Translations under genes and position numbers: made by a program
Notes under the pieces: generated by a model
Databases searched by the model: none
What the model was told of the DNA's origin: nothing
Seen by the model: the letters and a program-made list of their open reading frames with translations, nothing else
Shown: positions 25,869 through 35,309 of the stretch, one piece after another
How the letters are laid out: each line of letters opens with the position of its first letter
How positions within the stretch are numbered: position 1 is the stretch's first letter
Source of the DNA: Desulfoprunum benzoelyticum
GTDB lineage: Bacteria; Desulfobacterota; Desulfobulbia; Desulfobulbales; Desulfocapsaceae
Assembly (NCBI RefSeq): GCF_014201505.1
Contig: NZ_JACHEO010000010.1
Location: forward strand, 10,924-74,923
Direction: 5' to 3'
Length of the DNA: 64,000 bases

Positions 25869-26967
25869 CGTCGACCTCCTTGCCGCCGTCGGCGAGTTCC
25901 CGGGCCAGGGCCGATTTCTGGGCCTCCAGCTGCGGCGGCATCTCGGCATAGAGGTGGTCGAACATGGCGAGCGGATCGCCGAGTTCCCCCATCCGCTTTT
26001 CGGCGGCATCGACCGCCGCCTGGATCTCCTCCATGACCCCCGTCTCCATCTCCGCCAGCTGCGGTTCGGTCGCCGTCCCCTTCTGCTGGAGGTAGGCGGC
26101 AAACCGGGGCAGGGGATCGCGCTGTTGCCACTGGGCCACCTCCTCCTCGCTGCGATAGCGTTTCGGGTCGTCGGCGGTGGTGTGCATCATCACCCGGTAG
26201 GTGACGCACTCGATCAGGGTCGGTCCGCCGCCGCTGCGGGCCCGCTCGGCCGCCTCGGCGGCGGCGGCGTACACCGCCAGGACGTCGTTGCCGTCTACCC
26301 GGATGCCGGGCATGCCATAGGCATGGGCCTTCTGGGCCAGGGTCGGGGTATGGGTCTGGCGGCTGACCGGCACGGAGATCGCCCACTGGTTGTTCTGGCA
26401 GACGAAGACCACCGGGGTCTGGTAGACCGCGGCGAAGTTGAGGCCCTCGTGAAAATCGCCCGCCGAGGTCGCCCCGTCGCCGAAAAAGGTCATGACGATC
26501 TCGTCGGTCTGGCGGTAGCGGGCGGCCCAGCCCAGCCCCACGGCGTGCAGGACCTGGGAGCCGACCGGGATCGCGATCGGCAGGTCCTTGCGGCCTTCGG
26601 GGACCAGGCCGCCTTCGTTGAAGCCGTTGAAGTAGAGGATGATGCTCTCCAGCGACCGGCCGCGCCAGATCTCGGCCGCCGTTTCGCGGAAGGCCGGGAC
26701 GAACCAGTCGCTTGGCCGCAGGTTGAAGACGGCGCCCATCTGTGCGGCCTCCTGGCCCTTGATCGGCGGGAAGGTGCCGATCCGGCCCTGGCGCTGGAGA
26801 TCGAGCAGCCGCTCGTCGAACCGGCGGCCCAGCAGCATCGCTCGGTACAGCTCGAGGAGCCGGGCCTTGGAGAGCTGCGGTTCCAGGTCCCGGTCGAGAT
26901 TGCCGTGTTCGTCGAGGATGGAGAGACTTTCGAGGCTGTCGGTAACCGCAATGTCACTTCGTGGCAT
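25861..26967 (-). CDS. 2-oxoacid (pyruvate) dehydrogenase E1 alpha subunit
   Basis: 368 aa. The TPP-binding motif reads GDGATSAGDFHEGLNFAAVYQTPVVFVCQNNQWAISV, with the acceptor loop YRVMMHTTADDPKRYRSEEE that in relatives carries regulatory serines but here has Thr. FPPIKGQEAAQMGAVFNLRPSDW is the substrate-region signature. The ATG at 26967 has GGAGG six bases upstream and is preferred to the one 12 bases earlier. First gene of the four-gene operon. Confidence 0.92.
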   Translation of the reverse strand: MPRSDIAVTDSLESLSILDEHGNLDRDLEPQLSKARLLELYRAMLLGRRFDERLLDLQRQGRIGTFPPIKGQEAAQMGAVFNLRPSDWFVPAFRETAAEIWRGRSLESIILYFNGFNEGGLVPEGRKDLPIAIPVGSQVLHAVGLGWAARYRQTDEIVMTFFGDGATSAGDFHEGLNFAAVYQTPVVFVCQNNQWAISVPVSRQTHTPTLAQKAHAYGMPGIRVDGNDVLAVYAAAAEAAERARSGGGPTLIECVTYRVMMHTTADDPKRYRSEEEVAQWQQRDPLPRFAAYLQQKGTATEPQLAEMETGVMEEIQAAVDAAEKRMGELGDPLAMFDHLYAEMPPQLEAQKSALARELADGGKEVDDE

Positions 26968-27309
26968 GGTCGCCTCCATTGAGCAGCCTGATGTGGCCGC
27001 CGGCAGTTAGGGAAGGATGTCTGCGTCGTGTTTGGTTCTGTTTCAACTATATCTCTTGGGCAGAGAATTACAATTGCCTGCCGGGGAAAAATGGATTGAC
27101 GGTGGCAATCGGGGTTTCGGTCGGATGGAGCCGTTTCGGGTACGTTCCAGTCCCGGTTGCAACATCAATGAAATTGACCACTTGAATGCCGCTGCATGCG
27201 ATTGCGAGAGCGTGTCGGGGGGCAAGATTCTCCTTGAGTTTTACCGTGTAGTTTGTTACGCAAAGGCATTGTAAATGAGGTGAATTCTTTCAGAGGGAGG
27301 ACACTGCCC
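26968..27309. other. Divergent intergenic region
   Basis: 342 bp between the dehydrogenase operon and a zinc-ribbon gene. GC content drops at 27030-27080. No clear -35/-10 pair, palindrome or coding region could be supported. Confidence 0.5.
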
Positions 27310-27477
27310 ATGCATGACCGCGGCAAAAACGAACCGGTTCAACTGGTCTGTCCCAAGTGCCGGCAACCGATGATCGTCTACCTGCCGATAACGGAAATGC
27401 CCCGCTGTCCCAACCCGGAATGCCAGGGTACGCGGATGATCATCGAGGAACTGCTCGACGAGGGCAAGTCGTTCTGA
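27310..27477 (+). CDS. Small zinc-ribbon protein
   Basis: 55 aa. Two CxxC-type knuckles (CPKCRQP and CPNPEC) spaced by 17 residues suggest one zinc ribbon; the acidic tail is MIIEELLDEGKSF. GGGAGG lies nine bases before this ATG, better than two upstream in-frame ATGs. Function unknown. It stands 70 bp before the amino-acid ABC transporter operon and may be co-transcribed. Confidence 0.65.
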   Translation: MHDRGKNEPVQLVCPKCRQPMIVYLPITEMPRCPNPECQGTRMIIEELLDEGKSF

Positions 27478-27547
27478 AAGGGCGTATGGTACGGGGGTCC
27501 GCTTCCAGGCCCTTGTCAATCTGAAACAGCTGCCAAAGGAGAAGACA

Positions 27548-28342
27548 ATGAAAAGACTGTCCCTGCTGTTTGCCGCGTTGGTGTTCCTGGCGATGACCGC
27601 AACCGCCATGGCCGGCACCCTTGAAGAAATCCAGAAGCGCGGCAAGCTGCGCGTCGGAATGGAGCCGGGTTACATGCCGTTTGAACTGCAGAACAAAAAG
27701 GGCGAGATCATCGGTTTCGACGCCGACATGGGAGCGGCGATGGCCAAGGCCATGGGGGTCGAACTGGAACTGGTGAGCACCGCCTGGGACGGCATCATTC
27801 CCGCCCTGCTGACCGGCAAGTTCGATATCATCATGTCCGGGATGACTCTGACCCAGGAGCGGAATATGAGCATCAACTTCGCCCCGCCCTATGTCGTCAT
27901 CGGTCAGACCATTCTGGTCAAAAAGGATCTCGCCGCTACGATCAAGACCTACAAGGATCTCAACGATCCCAAGTACACCGTTGCCTCGAAGCTCGGCACG
28001 ACCGGTGAGCAGGCGACCAAGAGGATGATCCCCAAGGCCAAGTACAACAGCTACGAGACCGAGCAGGAAGGCGTCATGGAACTGGTCAACGGCAAGATCG
28101 ACGCCTTCATCTATGACCAGCCCTACAACATCGTCGCAATGAGCCAGAAAGGCCAGGGCAAGATCGTCCACCTCGATACCCCGTTCACCTTCGAACCGAT
28201 TTCCTGGGGTGTCCGCAAGGGCGATGCCGACTTTCTCAACTGGCTGGAAAATTTCATGTACCAGGTCAAGAATGACGGCACCTACGAACGGATTTATCAC
28301 AAATGGTTCCAGGATGATGCCTGGTTGAAAGAAATCCAGTAA
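27548..28342 (+). CDS. Amino-acid ABC transporter substrate-binding protein
   Basis: 264 aa with signal peptide (MKRLSLLFAALVFLAMTATAMA). The mature protein is a family 3 solute-binding protein: LEEIQKRGKLRVGMEPGYMPFE, GFDADMGAAMAKAMGVELELVSTAWDGIIPALLTGKFDIIMSGMTLTQERN and KIDAFIYDQPYN. Family ligands are polar amino acids such as glutamine, glutamate, arginine or cystine; the exact ligand is not readable. AAAGGAGA precedes the ATG. Followed by permease and ATPase genes. Confidence 0.94.
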   Translation: MKRLSLLFAALVFLAMTATAMAGTLEEIQKRGKLRVGMEPGYMPFELQNKKGEIIGFDADMGAAMAKAMGVELELVSTAWDGIIPALLTGKFDIIMSGMTLTQERNMSINFAPPYVVIGQTILVKKDLAATIKTYKDLNDPKYTVASKLGTTGEQATKRMIPKAKYNSYETEQEGVMELVNGKIDAFIYDQPYNIVAMSQKGQGKIVHLDTPFTFEPISWGVRKGDADFLNWLENFMYQVKNDGTYERIYHKWFQDDAWLKEIQ

Positions 28343-28357
28343 TAAAAGGGAACTATT

Positions 28358-29317
28358 GTGAATGCCACTGGCGATACGTGGCCCTGGAGACTTCTGCTGG
28401 CGGTCATCCTCCTCGGGATGGCCGCGGCAATCTGGGGGGCCGTGCAGAAGATAGACTACGAATGGCGCTGGTACCGGGTTCCTCAGTATTTTTTCTATAA
28501 GGCCGAAGATCTGCAGAAGGCCCCGTTCGACGGTCAGGTCTCGGCGATTGACGGCCAGGGTAGGGTGACCGCCGTGACCGTCACCTCCGCGGCCGGGGAG
28601 AAAGCGGTGCTCGAGGTCGACAGCGCCTCCGTCAAGGTCGAACTCGAGGAAGAGGTGTTTTCCGGGGATGCGGTCGGATTTTCCTCCAGTTGGAAGATGG
28701 GACCGCTGATCATGGGGATGTGGACGACGATCTGGATCTCCTTCGTCTCCGGAATCCTGGGTCTGATCATCGGCCTGCTCACCGGTCTGGCGCGGATCTC
28801 GAAAAACTTCACGATCAACGGGCTGGCGGCGGTGTATATCGAGTTCATCCGCGGGACGCCGCTGCTGGTCCAGATCTTCATCGCCTACTTCTTTGTCGGC
28901 ACCGTCTTCAATCTCAGCCGCAACGTCGCCGGGGTCGGGGCCCTGGCGCTGTTTGCCGGGGCCTATATCGCCGAGATCGTCCGGGCCGGAATCCAGTCGA
29001 TCTCGCGCGGTCAGATGGAGGCCGCCCGCTCGCTCGGCATGACCATGCCCCAGGCGATGCTCGACATCATCCTGCCCCAGGCCCTGAAACGGATCCTGCC
29101 GCCGCTGTCCGGCCAGTTCATCAGCCTGATCAAGGACTCGTCGCTGGTGTCGGTCATCGCCATCACCGACCTGACCAAATCCGGGCGGGAGATCATTACC
29201 AGCACCTTCGCGACCTTCGAGGTCTGGCTGGTGATTGCGGCGATGTACCTGATCATCACCTCGGTGCTGTCGCAACTGGTCTTCTATATGGAAAGGAGGT
29301 TCGCCGTCAGTGATTAA
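28358..29317 (+). CDS. Amino-acid ABC transporter permease with extra N-terminal domain
   Basis: 319 aa, begins with GTG. A first helix (about 10-28) is followed by about 75 soluble residues ([20 protein letters not shown] ... [22 protein letters not shown]) not found in ordinary HisM/GlnP permeases; then the usual five-helix permease module with the ATPase-contact EAA loop ([29 protein letters not shown]). The family normally is about 220 aa. The extra segment probably faces the periplasm. It overlaps the ATPase gene by 8 bp. Confidence 0.9.
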   Translation: MNATGDTWPWRLLLAVILLGMAAAIWGAVQKIDYEWRWYRVPQYFFYKAEDLQKAPFDGQVSAIDGQGRVTAVTVTSAAGEKAVLEVDSASVKVELEEEVFSGDAVGFSSSWKMGPLIMGMWTTIWISFVSGILGLIIGLLTGLARISKNFTINGLAAVYIEFIRGTPLLVQIFIAYFFVGTVFNLSRNVAGVGALALFAGAYIAEIVRAGIQSISRGQMEAARSLGMTMPQAMLDIILPQALKRILPPLSGQFISLIKDSSLVSVIAITDLTKSGREIITSTFATFEVWLVIAAMYLIITSVLSQLVFYMERRFAVSD

Positions 29318-30044
29318 AGCCGTCGACGTCAAAAGAATATTCACCGGCCGCGGCATCACCGTCCGGGCGGTGGATGGAGTATCCCTCGAGGTCGCCAAAG
29401 GCGAGGTGGTGGTCGTCATCGGCCCGTCCGGTTCCGGCAAATCGACGTTTCTTCGCTGCATCAACGGCCTGGAATCGTTCAACAGCGGCCATATCTATAT
29501 CGACGGGGTCGATCTCGCCGACCGCAAGACCAATATCAACAAGATCCGGGCCGAGGTCGGGATGGTCTTCCAGCAGTTCAATCTCTTCCCGCACAAGAAC
29601 GTCCTGGAGAACCTGACCCTGGCCCAGATCCGGGTGCGCCGGCGGAGCCGGACGGTCGCCGAGGAAAAGTCACGACAACTGCTGGTCAAGGTCGGTATCG
29701 CCGACAAGGAAAAGGAGTACCCTTCCCGCCTTTCCGGCGGCCAGCAGCAACGGGTGGCCATTGCCCGGGCCCTGGCGATGGATCCGAAGGTCATGCTCTT
29801 CGACGAACCGACCTCGGCGCTTGATCCCGAGATGGTCGGTGAAGTCCTCGATGTCATGAAACAATTGGCCCGTGAAGGAATGACGATGGTGGTGGTGACC
29901 CATGAAATGGGCTTTGCCCGCGAGGTTGCCGACCGGGTGATCTTCATGGATCAGGGCAAGGTCGTGGAGACCGGGACCCCCGAGCATTTCTTCACCAGTC
30001 CGCGGGAGGAGCGAACCCAGCTCTTCCTCAAGCAGGTGCTGTAA
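29310..30044 (+). CDS. Amino-acid ABC transporter ATP-binding protein
   Basis: 244 aa, GTG start inside the end of the permease gene with AAAGGAGGT eight to nine bases upstream. Walker [11 protein letters not shown]-loop [19 protein letters not shown], signature [20 protein letters not shown], Walker [16 protein letters not shown] and H-loop [10 protein letters not shown] are all intact and typical of the GlnQ/HisP family. It powers the permease encoded upstream. Confidence 0.96.
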   Translation: MIKAVDVKRIFTGRGITVRAVDGVSLEVAKGEVVVVIGPSGSGKSTFLRCINGLESFNSGHIYIDGVDLADRKTNINKIRAEVGMVFQQFNLFPHKNVLENLTLAQIRVRRRSRTVAEEKSRQLLVKVGIADKEKEYPSRLSGGQQQRVAIARALAMDPKVMLFDEPTSALDPEMVGEVLDVMKQLAREGMTMVVVTHEMGFAREVADRVIFMDQGKVVETGTPEHFFTSPREERTQLFLKQVL

Positions 30045-30139
30045 GGCCTGCCTCCTGGCGGCCGTAAGCGTCAAAGCCGCAATGCAACAGTGTCGATGAC
30101 GACAATGAACAGACTATCGAGAATATGGAGGATCGTGTG

Positions 30140-31201
30140 ATGCGCGTGCTGCAAGCCCTCGCTGTACTGATGCTGTGCCTGAGCTTTTCCACCGTCCAGG
30201 CGGCGGAAAAGGAGATCAATGTCGGTTTCATCTACGTTTCGCCGATCGGCGATGCTGGCTGGTCCTACGCCCATGATCTGGCGCGCCGGGAACTCGACGG
30301 GATGGAAGGGGTCAAGACCTCGTATGTCGAGGCGGTCGCCGAGGGGCCCGACTCCGAGCGGGTCATGCTGAACATGGCCCGCAAGGGCTACGATGTCATC
30401 TTTGCCACCAGTTTCGGCTACATGGACCCGATGCTGAAGGTTGCCAAACAGTTTCCGAACGCCAAATTCATGCATTGCTCCGGTTTCAAGACCGCCGACA
30501 ACATGGGCAACTATTTCGGCCGCATGTACCAGGCCCGCTATCTCTCGGGGATGGTCGCCGGCGGCATGACCAGGAGCAAAACCATCGGCTACGTCGCCGC
30601 CTTCCCGATTCCGGAGGTCATCCGCGGCATCAACGCCTTCACCCTCGGGGTCCAGGCCGTCAATCCGGAGGCCACCGTCCGGGTCGTCTGGACCAAGACC
30701 TGGTATGATCCGGCGACCGAGAAAGAGGCCGCCAAATCGCTGCTCGATGTCGGCGCCGATGTCATCGCCCAGCACCAGGATTCGCCGGGGCCGCAGGAGG
30801 CCGCCCAGGAGAAGGGGGTCTATTCCATCGGTTACAATACCGACATGAGCACCTTCGCCCCGAAGTCCCATCTCACCGCGCCGATCTGGAACTGGGCGCC
30901 GTTCTACAGGAACGTGATCGAACAGGTGCGGAACGGGAGCTGGAAGGCCGAGTCGGTCTGGCCGGGGATCGAGACCGGCATCGTCGACCTCGCCCCGTTC
31001 AGCGCCATGGTCCCCAAGGAACTGCAGGATAGGGTCATGGCCGCCAGGGCCGACATCGTCGCCGGCAGCAACCGGATCTTCGTCGGCCCGATCAAAGACC
31101 AGAAGGGAGCGGTCAGGATCGCCGCCGGCGTCGTCGCCCCGGATCAGGATCTGCTCGGCATGACCTGGTTCGTCCAGGGCGTGGTCGGCACCACCGAGTA
31201 G
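30140..31201 (+). CDS. BMP-family (nucleoside-type) ABC substrate-binding protein
   Basis: 353 aa with a signal peptide (MRVLQALAVLMLCLSFSTVQAA). The core matches the BMP/PnrA family: INVGFIYVSPIGDAGWSYAHDLARRELD, DVIFATSFGYMDPMLKVAKQFPNAKFMHCSG, IGYVAAFPIPEVIRGINAFTLGVQAVNP and GADVIAQHQDSPGPQEAAQEKGVYSIGYNTDM. Known members bind purine nucleosides. GGAGG lies eight bases before this ATG; a start 15 bases upstream is less likely. Context with a guanine-type phosphoribosyltransferase argues for a purine ligand. Confidence 0.92.
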   Translation: MRVLQALAVLMLCLSFSTVQAAEKEINVGFIYVSPIGDAGWSYAHDLARRELDGMEGVKTSYVEAVAEGPDSERVMLNMARKGYDVIFATSFGYMDPMLKVAKQFPNAKFMHCSGFKTADNMGNYFGRMYQARYLSGMVAGGMTRSKTIGYVAAFPIPEVIRGINAFTLGVQAVNPEATVRVVWTKTWYDPATEKEAAKSLLDVGADVIAQHQDSPGPQEAAQEKGVYSIGYNTDMSTFAPKSHLTAPIWNWAPFYRNVIEQVRNGSWKAESVWPGIETGIVDLAPFSAMVPKELQDRVMAARADIVAGSNRIFVGPIKDQKGAVRIAAGVVAPDQDLLGMTWFVQGVVGTTE

Positions 31202-31236
31202 GGGCGGCAACGATTCCGCCCATCGACGGTCAGCGG

Positions 31237-32298
31237 ATGTTCCGGGTTCGGATCACCAGGAGACAGGAGCCCCGCGGCTGGAGTTCCTGGTTCGTTTTAG
31301 GGGCGGCTGTCGCTCTGTCGCTGGTGCTGAGCGGGGTCCTTCTCAGCCTCAGGGATATTTCTCCGCTTACCGGTCTCGCGGTGTTGTTCAAGGGGGCCTA
31401 TGGTTCCCGTTTCGCCATTGAAGACTGTCTGATCAAGGCCATCCCGATCTTCCTCTGTTCCCTCGGGGTGGCGGTGGCCTTCCGCCTCCAGATCTGGAAC
31501 ATCGGGGCCGAGGGGCAGTTCGCCCTCGGCGCCGTCGGCGCGACCTGGGTGGCCCTGACCTTCCCGGAACTGCCCGGCCCGATCCTGCTGCCGGCGATGA
31601 TACTCATGGCCGCCCTGGCCGGCGGCCTGTGGGGGATGGTTCCCGCCCTCCTCCGCCAGCGCCTGCAGACCAACGAGATCATCGTCACCCTGATGATGAA
31701 CTACATCGCCATCCTCTTCCTCGACTATCTGGTCTACGGCGTCTGGAAGGACCCCACCAGCTATGGTTTTCCGATGACCAGCGAGTTTCCGCCGCAGGCC
31801 GTCGTCGGCAAAATCGGTTCGACCAGCGTCAACTGGGGGCTGGGCCACTGCCTGGTTCTCGGCACGGTGGTGTGGGTCTTCATCCGCTTCACCCGCATCG
31901 GTTTCGAACTGAGGGCGGCCGGCGACAGCGTCCGGGCGGCCCGCTATGCCGGGATTCCCTATGACCGGCTGGTCGTGCTGGTGATGGTGATCAGCGGGGC
32001 GCTGGCCGGCTGGGCCGGTTTTCTCGAGGCCTCCGCCACCATCAACCGCCTGCAGCCGAGCATCATGGTCGGTTACGGCTATACCGCCATCGTCGTGGCC
32101 TGGCTGGCCCGGCTCAATCCCCTGACCATCGCCATCGCCTCCTTTCTCCTTGCCGGTCTGCGGGTGGGCGTTGAAAATCTGCAGCTCGACCTCCAGGTGC
32201 CGGCAGCCTTCGGCGGCATCCTCGAGGGCCTGATTCTCCTGACCGTCCTCGCCGGCGGGCTGTTCACCTCCTATCGCCTCAGCGTGAGGAGGAGCTGA
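31237..32298 (+). CDS. Nucleoside/purine ABC transporter permease 1
   Basis: 353 aa membrane protein of the BPD_transp_2 (RbsC/YufP-like) family, about nine hydrophobic segments. Signatures: WNIGAEGQFALGAVGATWVAL, QTNEIIVTLMMNYIAI, GFELRAAGDSVRAARYAGI and SGALAGWAGFLEAS. No strong ribosome site is seen before this ATG, so the start is uncertain by a few codons. Its stop overlaps the next start by one base. Confidence 0.9.
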   Translation: MFRVRITRRQEPRGWSSWFVLGAAVALSLVLSGVLLSLRDISPLTGLAVLFKGAYGSRFAIEDCLIKAIPIFLCSLGVAVAFRLQIWNIGAEGQFALGAVGATWVALTFPELPGPILLPAMILMAALAGGLWGMVPALLRQRLQTNEIIVTLMMNYIAILFLDYLVYGVWKDPTSYGFPMTSEFPPQAVVGKIGSTSVNWGLGHCLVLGTVVWVFIRFTRIGFELRAAGDSVRAARYAGIPYDRLVVLVMVISGALAGWAGFLEASATINRLQPSIMVGYGYTAIVVAWLARLNPLTIAIASFLLAGLRVGVENLQLDLQVPAAFGGILEGLILLTVLAGGLFTSYRLSVRRS

Positions 32299-33218
32299 TG
32301 GAACTGGCGATCATCGTGCCCCTCCTGGCGGCGGCGGTGCAATCGGGAACGCCGATCCTGTATGCGACCCTCGGCGAGATTGTTACCGAGAAATCGGGGG
32401 TTCTCAACCTCGGCGTCGAGGGGGTGATGATCCTCGGCACCCTGACCGCCTTTGTCGTCGCCCTGACCACCGGCAGCCCGGTCCTGGCCTTTGTCGCCGC
32501 CGGGGTCGCCGGCACTCTGGCGGCGGCCATTCACGGCATGGTCTGCCTGTGGTTCAGGGGCAACCAGGTCGTGTCCGGCCTGGCCCTGACCATCCTCGGC
32601 ACCGGCCTGGCCGACTATCTCGGTAATGCCTACGTCGGCCGCACGGCGCCCGGCTTTTCCCCCGTCGCCCTGCCGCTGCTGAGCGAGATCCCGATCGTCG
32701 GCCCGATCTTCTTCAACCACGATCCGCTGGTCTACCTGACCTACGGCCTCCCGCCCCTGATCTGGTATGGCCTGATGCGGACCCGACCGGGACTGTGCCT
32801 GCGGGCGGCAGGGGAATATCCGGCGGCGGCGACGGCGGCAGGCCTTGATGTCGCCGCCTATCGCTGGTTCGGGATCCTTGGCGGCGGATTTCTGATGGGA
32901 CTGGGTGGGGCCTACCTGTCGCTTTCCTACACCCATCTGTGGACCAACAACCTCACCGGGGGCCGGGGCTGGATCGCGGTGGCCCTCGTCATTTTTGCCT
33001 TCTGGCGTCCGGGGCGGGCCGTTTTCGGGGCCTATCTGTTCGGCGGCATCATGGCCCTGCAGCTGCGCCTGCAGGCCTCGGGCACCCAGCTTCCCTCCTC
33101 GCTGCTGCTGATGCTGCCCTATGCCCTGACCGTCATCGTCCTGGTCCTGTCCTCATGGCGGCGGGGGGCGAGTGAGGCTCCGGCGGCGCTGGGAGTCAAC
33201 ATGGAACCGGCGGACTAG
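32298..33218 (+). CDS. Nucleoside/purine ABC transporter permease 2
   Basis: 306 aa, BPD_transp_2 family (YufQ-like). Begins with a TPILYATLGEIVTEKSGVLNLGVEGVMILG signature typical of the second permease of nucleoside importers; later RGNQVVSGLALTILGTGL and LCLRAAGEYPAAATAAGLDVAAYRW. Expected to form a heterodimer with permease 1. Coupled by a one-base overlap. Confidence 0.92.
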   Translation: MELAIIVPLLAAAVQSGTPILYATLGEIVTEKSGVLNLGVEGVMILGTLTAFVVALTTGSPVLAFVAAGVAGTLAAAIHGMVCLWFRGNQVVSGLALTILGTGLADYLGNAYVGRTAPGFSPVALPLLSEIPIVGPIFFNHDPLVYLTYGLPPLIWYGLMRTRPGLCLRAAGEYPAAATAAGLDVAAYRWFGILGGGFLMGLGGAYLSLSYTHLWTNNLTGGRGWIAVALVIFAFWRPGRAVFGAYLFGGIMALQLRLQASGTQLPSSLLLMLPYALTVIVLVLSSWRRGASEAPAALGVNMEPAD

Positions 33219-33285
33219 GGGAAGACCGCCGCCCCTGGACTGCCCGGCGGAGAGTGATCGGTAAGACATCAACAGAGGAAACAGC

Positions 33286-33780
33286 ATGCAAACCAACAGC
33301 ACCTACCGCAAGACCTATCCGATATCCTGGGATCAACTGCACCGTGACTCGAAGGCCCTGGCCTGGCGCCTGCTTCATCTCGACTACTTCAAGGGGATCA
33401 TCGCCATCACCCGCGGCGGCCTGGTGCCGGCGGCGATCATCGCCCGGGAGCTCGACATCCACCTGGTCGATACGATCTGCGTGTCGAGCTACGACTGGAA
33501 GGACAAGAAAGGCGAGGCCGACGTACTGAAGAAATTCGAGGGCAACGGCGAGGGCTGGCTGCTGATCGATGATCTTGTCGATACCGGCCGTACCGCCGCG
33601 ATCGTCAAACAGATGGTGCCGAAGGCTCACTTCGCCACAGTCTATGCCAAGCCGGCGGGTCGGCCCCAGGTCGACACCTATATCACCGAGGTCAGCCAGG
33701 ATACCTGGATCCTCTTTCCCTGGGATTCGGAATCCCAGTTCGTCACTCCGCTGGCCGGCAGGGACAGGACCACCGAATGA
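33286..33780 (+). CDS. gpt: Xanthine-guanine phosphoribosyltransferase
   Basis: 164 aa, near the E. coli Gpt length. [20 protein letters not shown] at the N-terminus, [17 protein letters not shown], and the PRPP-binding loop [13 protein letters not shown] are conserved; [13 protein letters not shown] at the C-terminus is also typical. It converts xanthine, guanine or hypoxanthine with PRPP to the nucleotide. It is embedded between permease and ATPase genes of a nucleoside/purine importer and overlaps the ATPase start (ATGA), linking uptake and salvage. Confidence 0.94.
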   Translation: MQTNSTYRKTYPISWDQLHRDSKALAWRLLHLDYFKGIIAITRGGLVPAAIIARELDIHLVDTICVSSYDWKDKKGEADVLKKFEGNGEGWLLIDDLVDTGRTAAIVKQMVPKAHFATVYAKPAGRPQVDTYITEVSQDTWILFPWDSESQFVTPLAGRDRTTE

Positions 33781-35273
33781 GCGGGAAGACGCCGCTCATC
33801 CGCCTGCAGGCGGTCAGTAAATCTTTCGGACCGGTCCACGCCAATCGCGATATCAGTCTCGATATCGAGGAGGGCAGGATTCTGGCCCTGCTCGGCGAGA
33901 ACGGGGCCGGCAAGTCGACCCTGATGTCGATTCTGGCCGGGCAGCTGCAGCCGGATGCCGGCACCATTTTTCACGACGGCGCCCCGATCGAGCTGACCTC
34001 GACCGACAAGGCCATCACCGCCGGAATCGGCATGGTCTACCAGCACTTCAAGCTGGTGGAGGCGATGACCGTCGCCGAGAATATCCAGCTCGGCCACGGC
34101 GGTGGGATGTGGCTGAACTGGGCGGAAATCAACGACGAGGTGCGGGAGCTGGCCGCCTTCTACGGCATGAAGGTCGACCCCGGGGCCAGGATCGCCGATC
34201 TGTCGATGGGCGAGAAACAGCAGGTCGAGATCCTCAAGCTGCTGCACCGTCGCAGTCGGGTGCTGATCTTCGACGAGCCGACCGCGGTCCTGACCCCGAG
34301 CGAGGCCGACAACCTGTTTGCGACGATGAAGCTGATGGTCGGCCAGGGCAAGGCCATCGTCTTCATCAGCCACAAGCTCGAGGAGGTCATGGCGATTGCC
34401 GACAATATCGTCATCCTCCGGCGGGGGGAGGTCGTCGACCGGGTCGCGGCAGCGGCGGTCGCCTCGACCGTCGAACTGGCCGAGCGCATGGTGGGGCGCG
34501 AGGTCCTGCTGGAGGTCGATCGACAGGCCGTCGAGCCGCGGCAGATCGTGCTGAAGGTGGAAAAGGTAGCGGGTGACGGCCTCCAGGCGATCGACATGGA
34601 GGTCCGGCAGGGCGAGATTCTCGGCATCGTCGGGGTGGCCGGCAACGGCCAGAAACCGCTGGTGGAGATGGTCTGCGGCCTGCATCGGCCGCCGGCGGGG
34701 AGCATCCGCCTGCTCGGCATGGAATGGCGGAAGTTTTTCGCCGACCAGAAATGGGATCTCGCCTTGAGCTATATCCCGGAGGACCGGCAGGGGCTCGCCA
34801 CCTGCCGCAACCTTGATCTGGTCGATAATTTTCTGCTGACGACGCGGGGCGGTTTCGTCCGCGGCCCCTGGCTGCAGCGCCGGCAGGCCGAGGAGAAGGC
34901 GAAGCGGTTGATCGACGAGTTCGACATCCGCCCGCCGAATCCGCAGGCGCTTGCCTGGCAGCTGTCCGGCGGCAACCTGCAGAAGATGGTGCTGGCCCGG
35001 GAATTCTATCGCAAACCCCGGTTGATCGTGGCCGAACAGCCGACCCAGGGTCTCGACATCGCCGCCACCGAGGATGTCTGGAGGTTGCTGCTCGAGGCCC
35101 GGGAGCAGGCCGGCATCCTGCTGGTGACCGGTGATCTGGCCGAGGCCCTGGCCCTGTCCGACCGCATCGCGGTGATGTTCGAGGGCCGGATCGTCGCCAC
35201 CTTTGCCATCGACGATCGGGAGCATGTCGCCCGTATTCCCCAGATGATGGCGGGTCTCGAAATCACCGCCTGA
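33777..35273 (+). CDS. Nucleoside/purine ABC transporter ATP-binding protein (two NBDs)
   Basis: 498 aa, duplicated ATPase as in RbsA/YufO. First domain has intact Walker A (GENGAGKST), signature ([16 protein letters not shown]) and Walker B ([15 protein letters not shown]). The second has a degenerate Walker A ([14 protein letters not shown]) and signature [32 protein letters not shown], the usual asymmetry of this family. Powers the two permeases; final gene of the operon. Confidence 0.95.
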   Translation: MSGKTPLIRLQAVSKSFGPVHANRDISLDIEEGRILALLGENGAGKSTLMSILAGQLQPDAGTIFHDGAPIELTSTDKAITAGIGMVYQHFKLVEAMTVAENIQLGHGGGMWLNWAEINDEVRELAAFYGMKVDPGARIADLSMGEKQQVEILKLLHRRSRVLIFDEPTAVLTPSEADNLFATMKLMVGQGKAIVFISHKLEEVMAIADNIVILRRGEVVDRVAAAAVASTVELAERMVGREVLLEVDRQAVEPRQIVLKVEKVAGDGLQAIDMEVRQGEILGIVGVAGNGQKPLVEMVCGLHRPPAGSIRLLGMEWRKFFADQKWDLALSYIPEDRQGLATCRNLDLVDNFLLTTRGGFVRGPWLQRRQAEEKAKRLIDEFDIRPPNPQALAWQLSGGNLQKMVLAREFYRKPRLIVAEQPTQGLDIAATEDVWRLLLEAREQAGILLVTGDLAEALALSDRIAVMFEGRIVATFAIDDREHVARIPQMMAGLEITA

Positions 35274-35275
35274 GA

Positions 35276-35293
35276 ACCCCGCCGGGTCGGGGT
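35276..35293. terminator. Small hairpin between convergent genes
   Basis: ACCCCG (35276-35281) pairs with CGGGGT (35288-35293), followed by a GC-rich second hairpin; no T-run. It may separate the purine operon from the opposing transglycosylase gene. Confidence 0.3.
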
Positions 35294-35309
35294 GTCCTGA
35301 GCGGCGGCC

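Noticed and set aside
26968-27309. Sigma-54 promoter upstream of the zinc-ribbon gene
   Set aside because: Several GG-rich stretches were checked, but none keeps GG-N10-GC.
30045-30139. Purine riboswitch before the purine importer
   Set aside because: Only 95 bp are available and no conserved three-way-junction core is visible.
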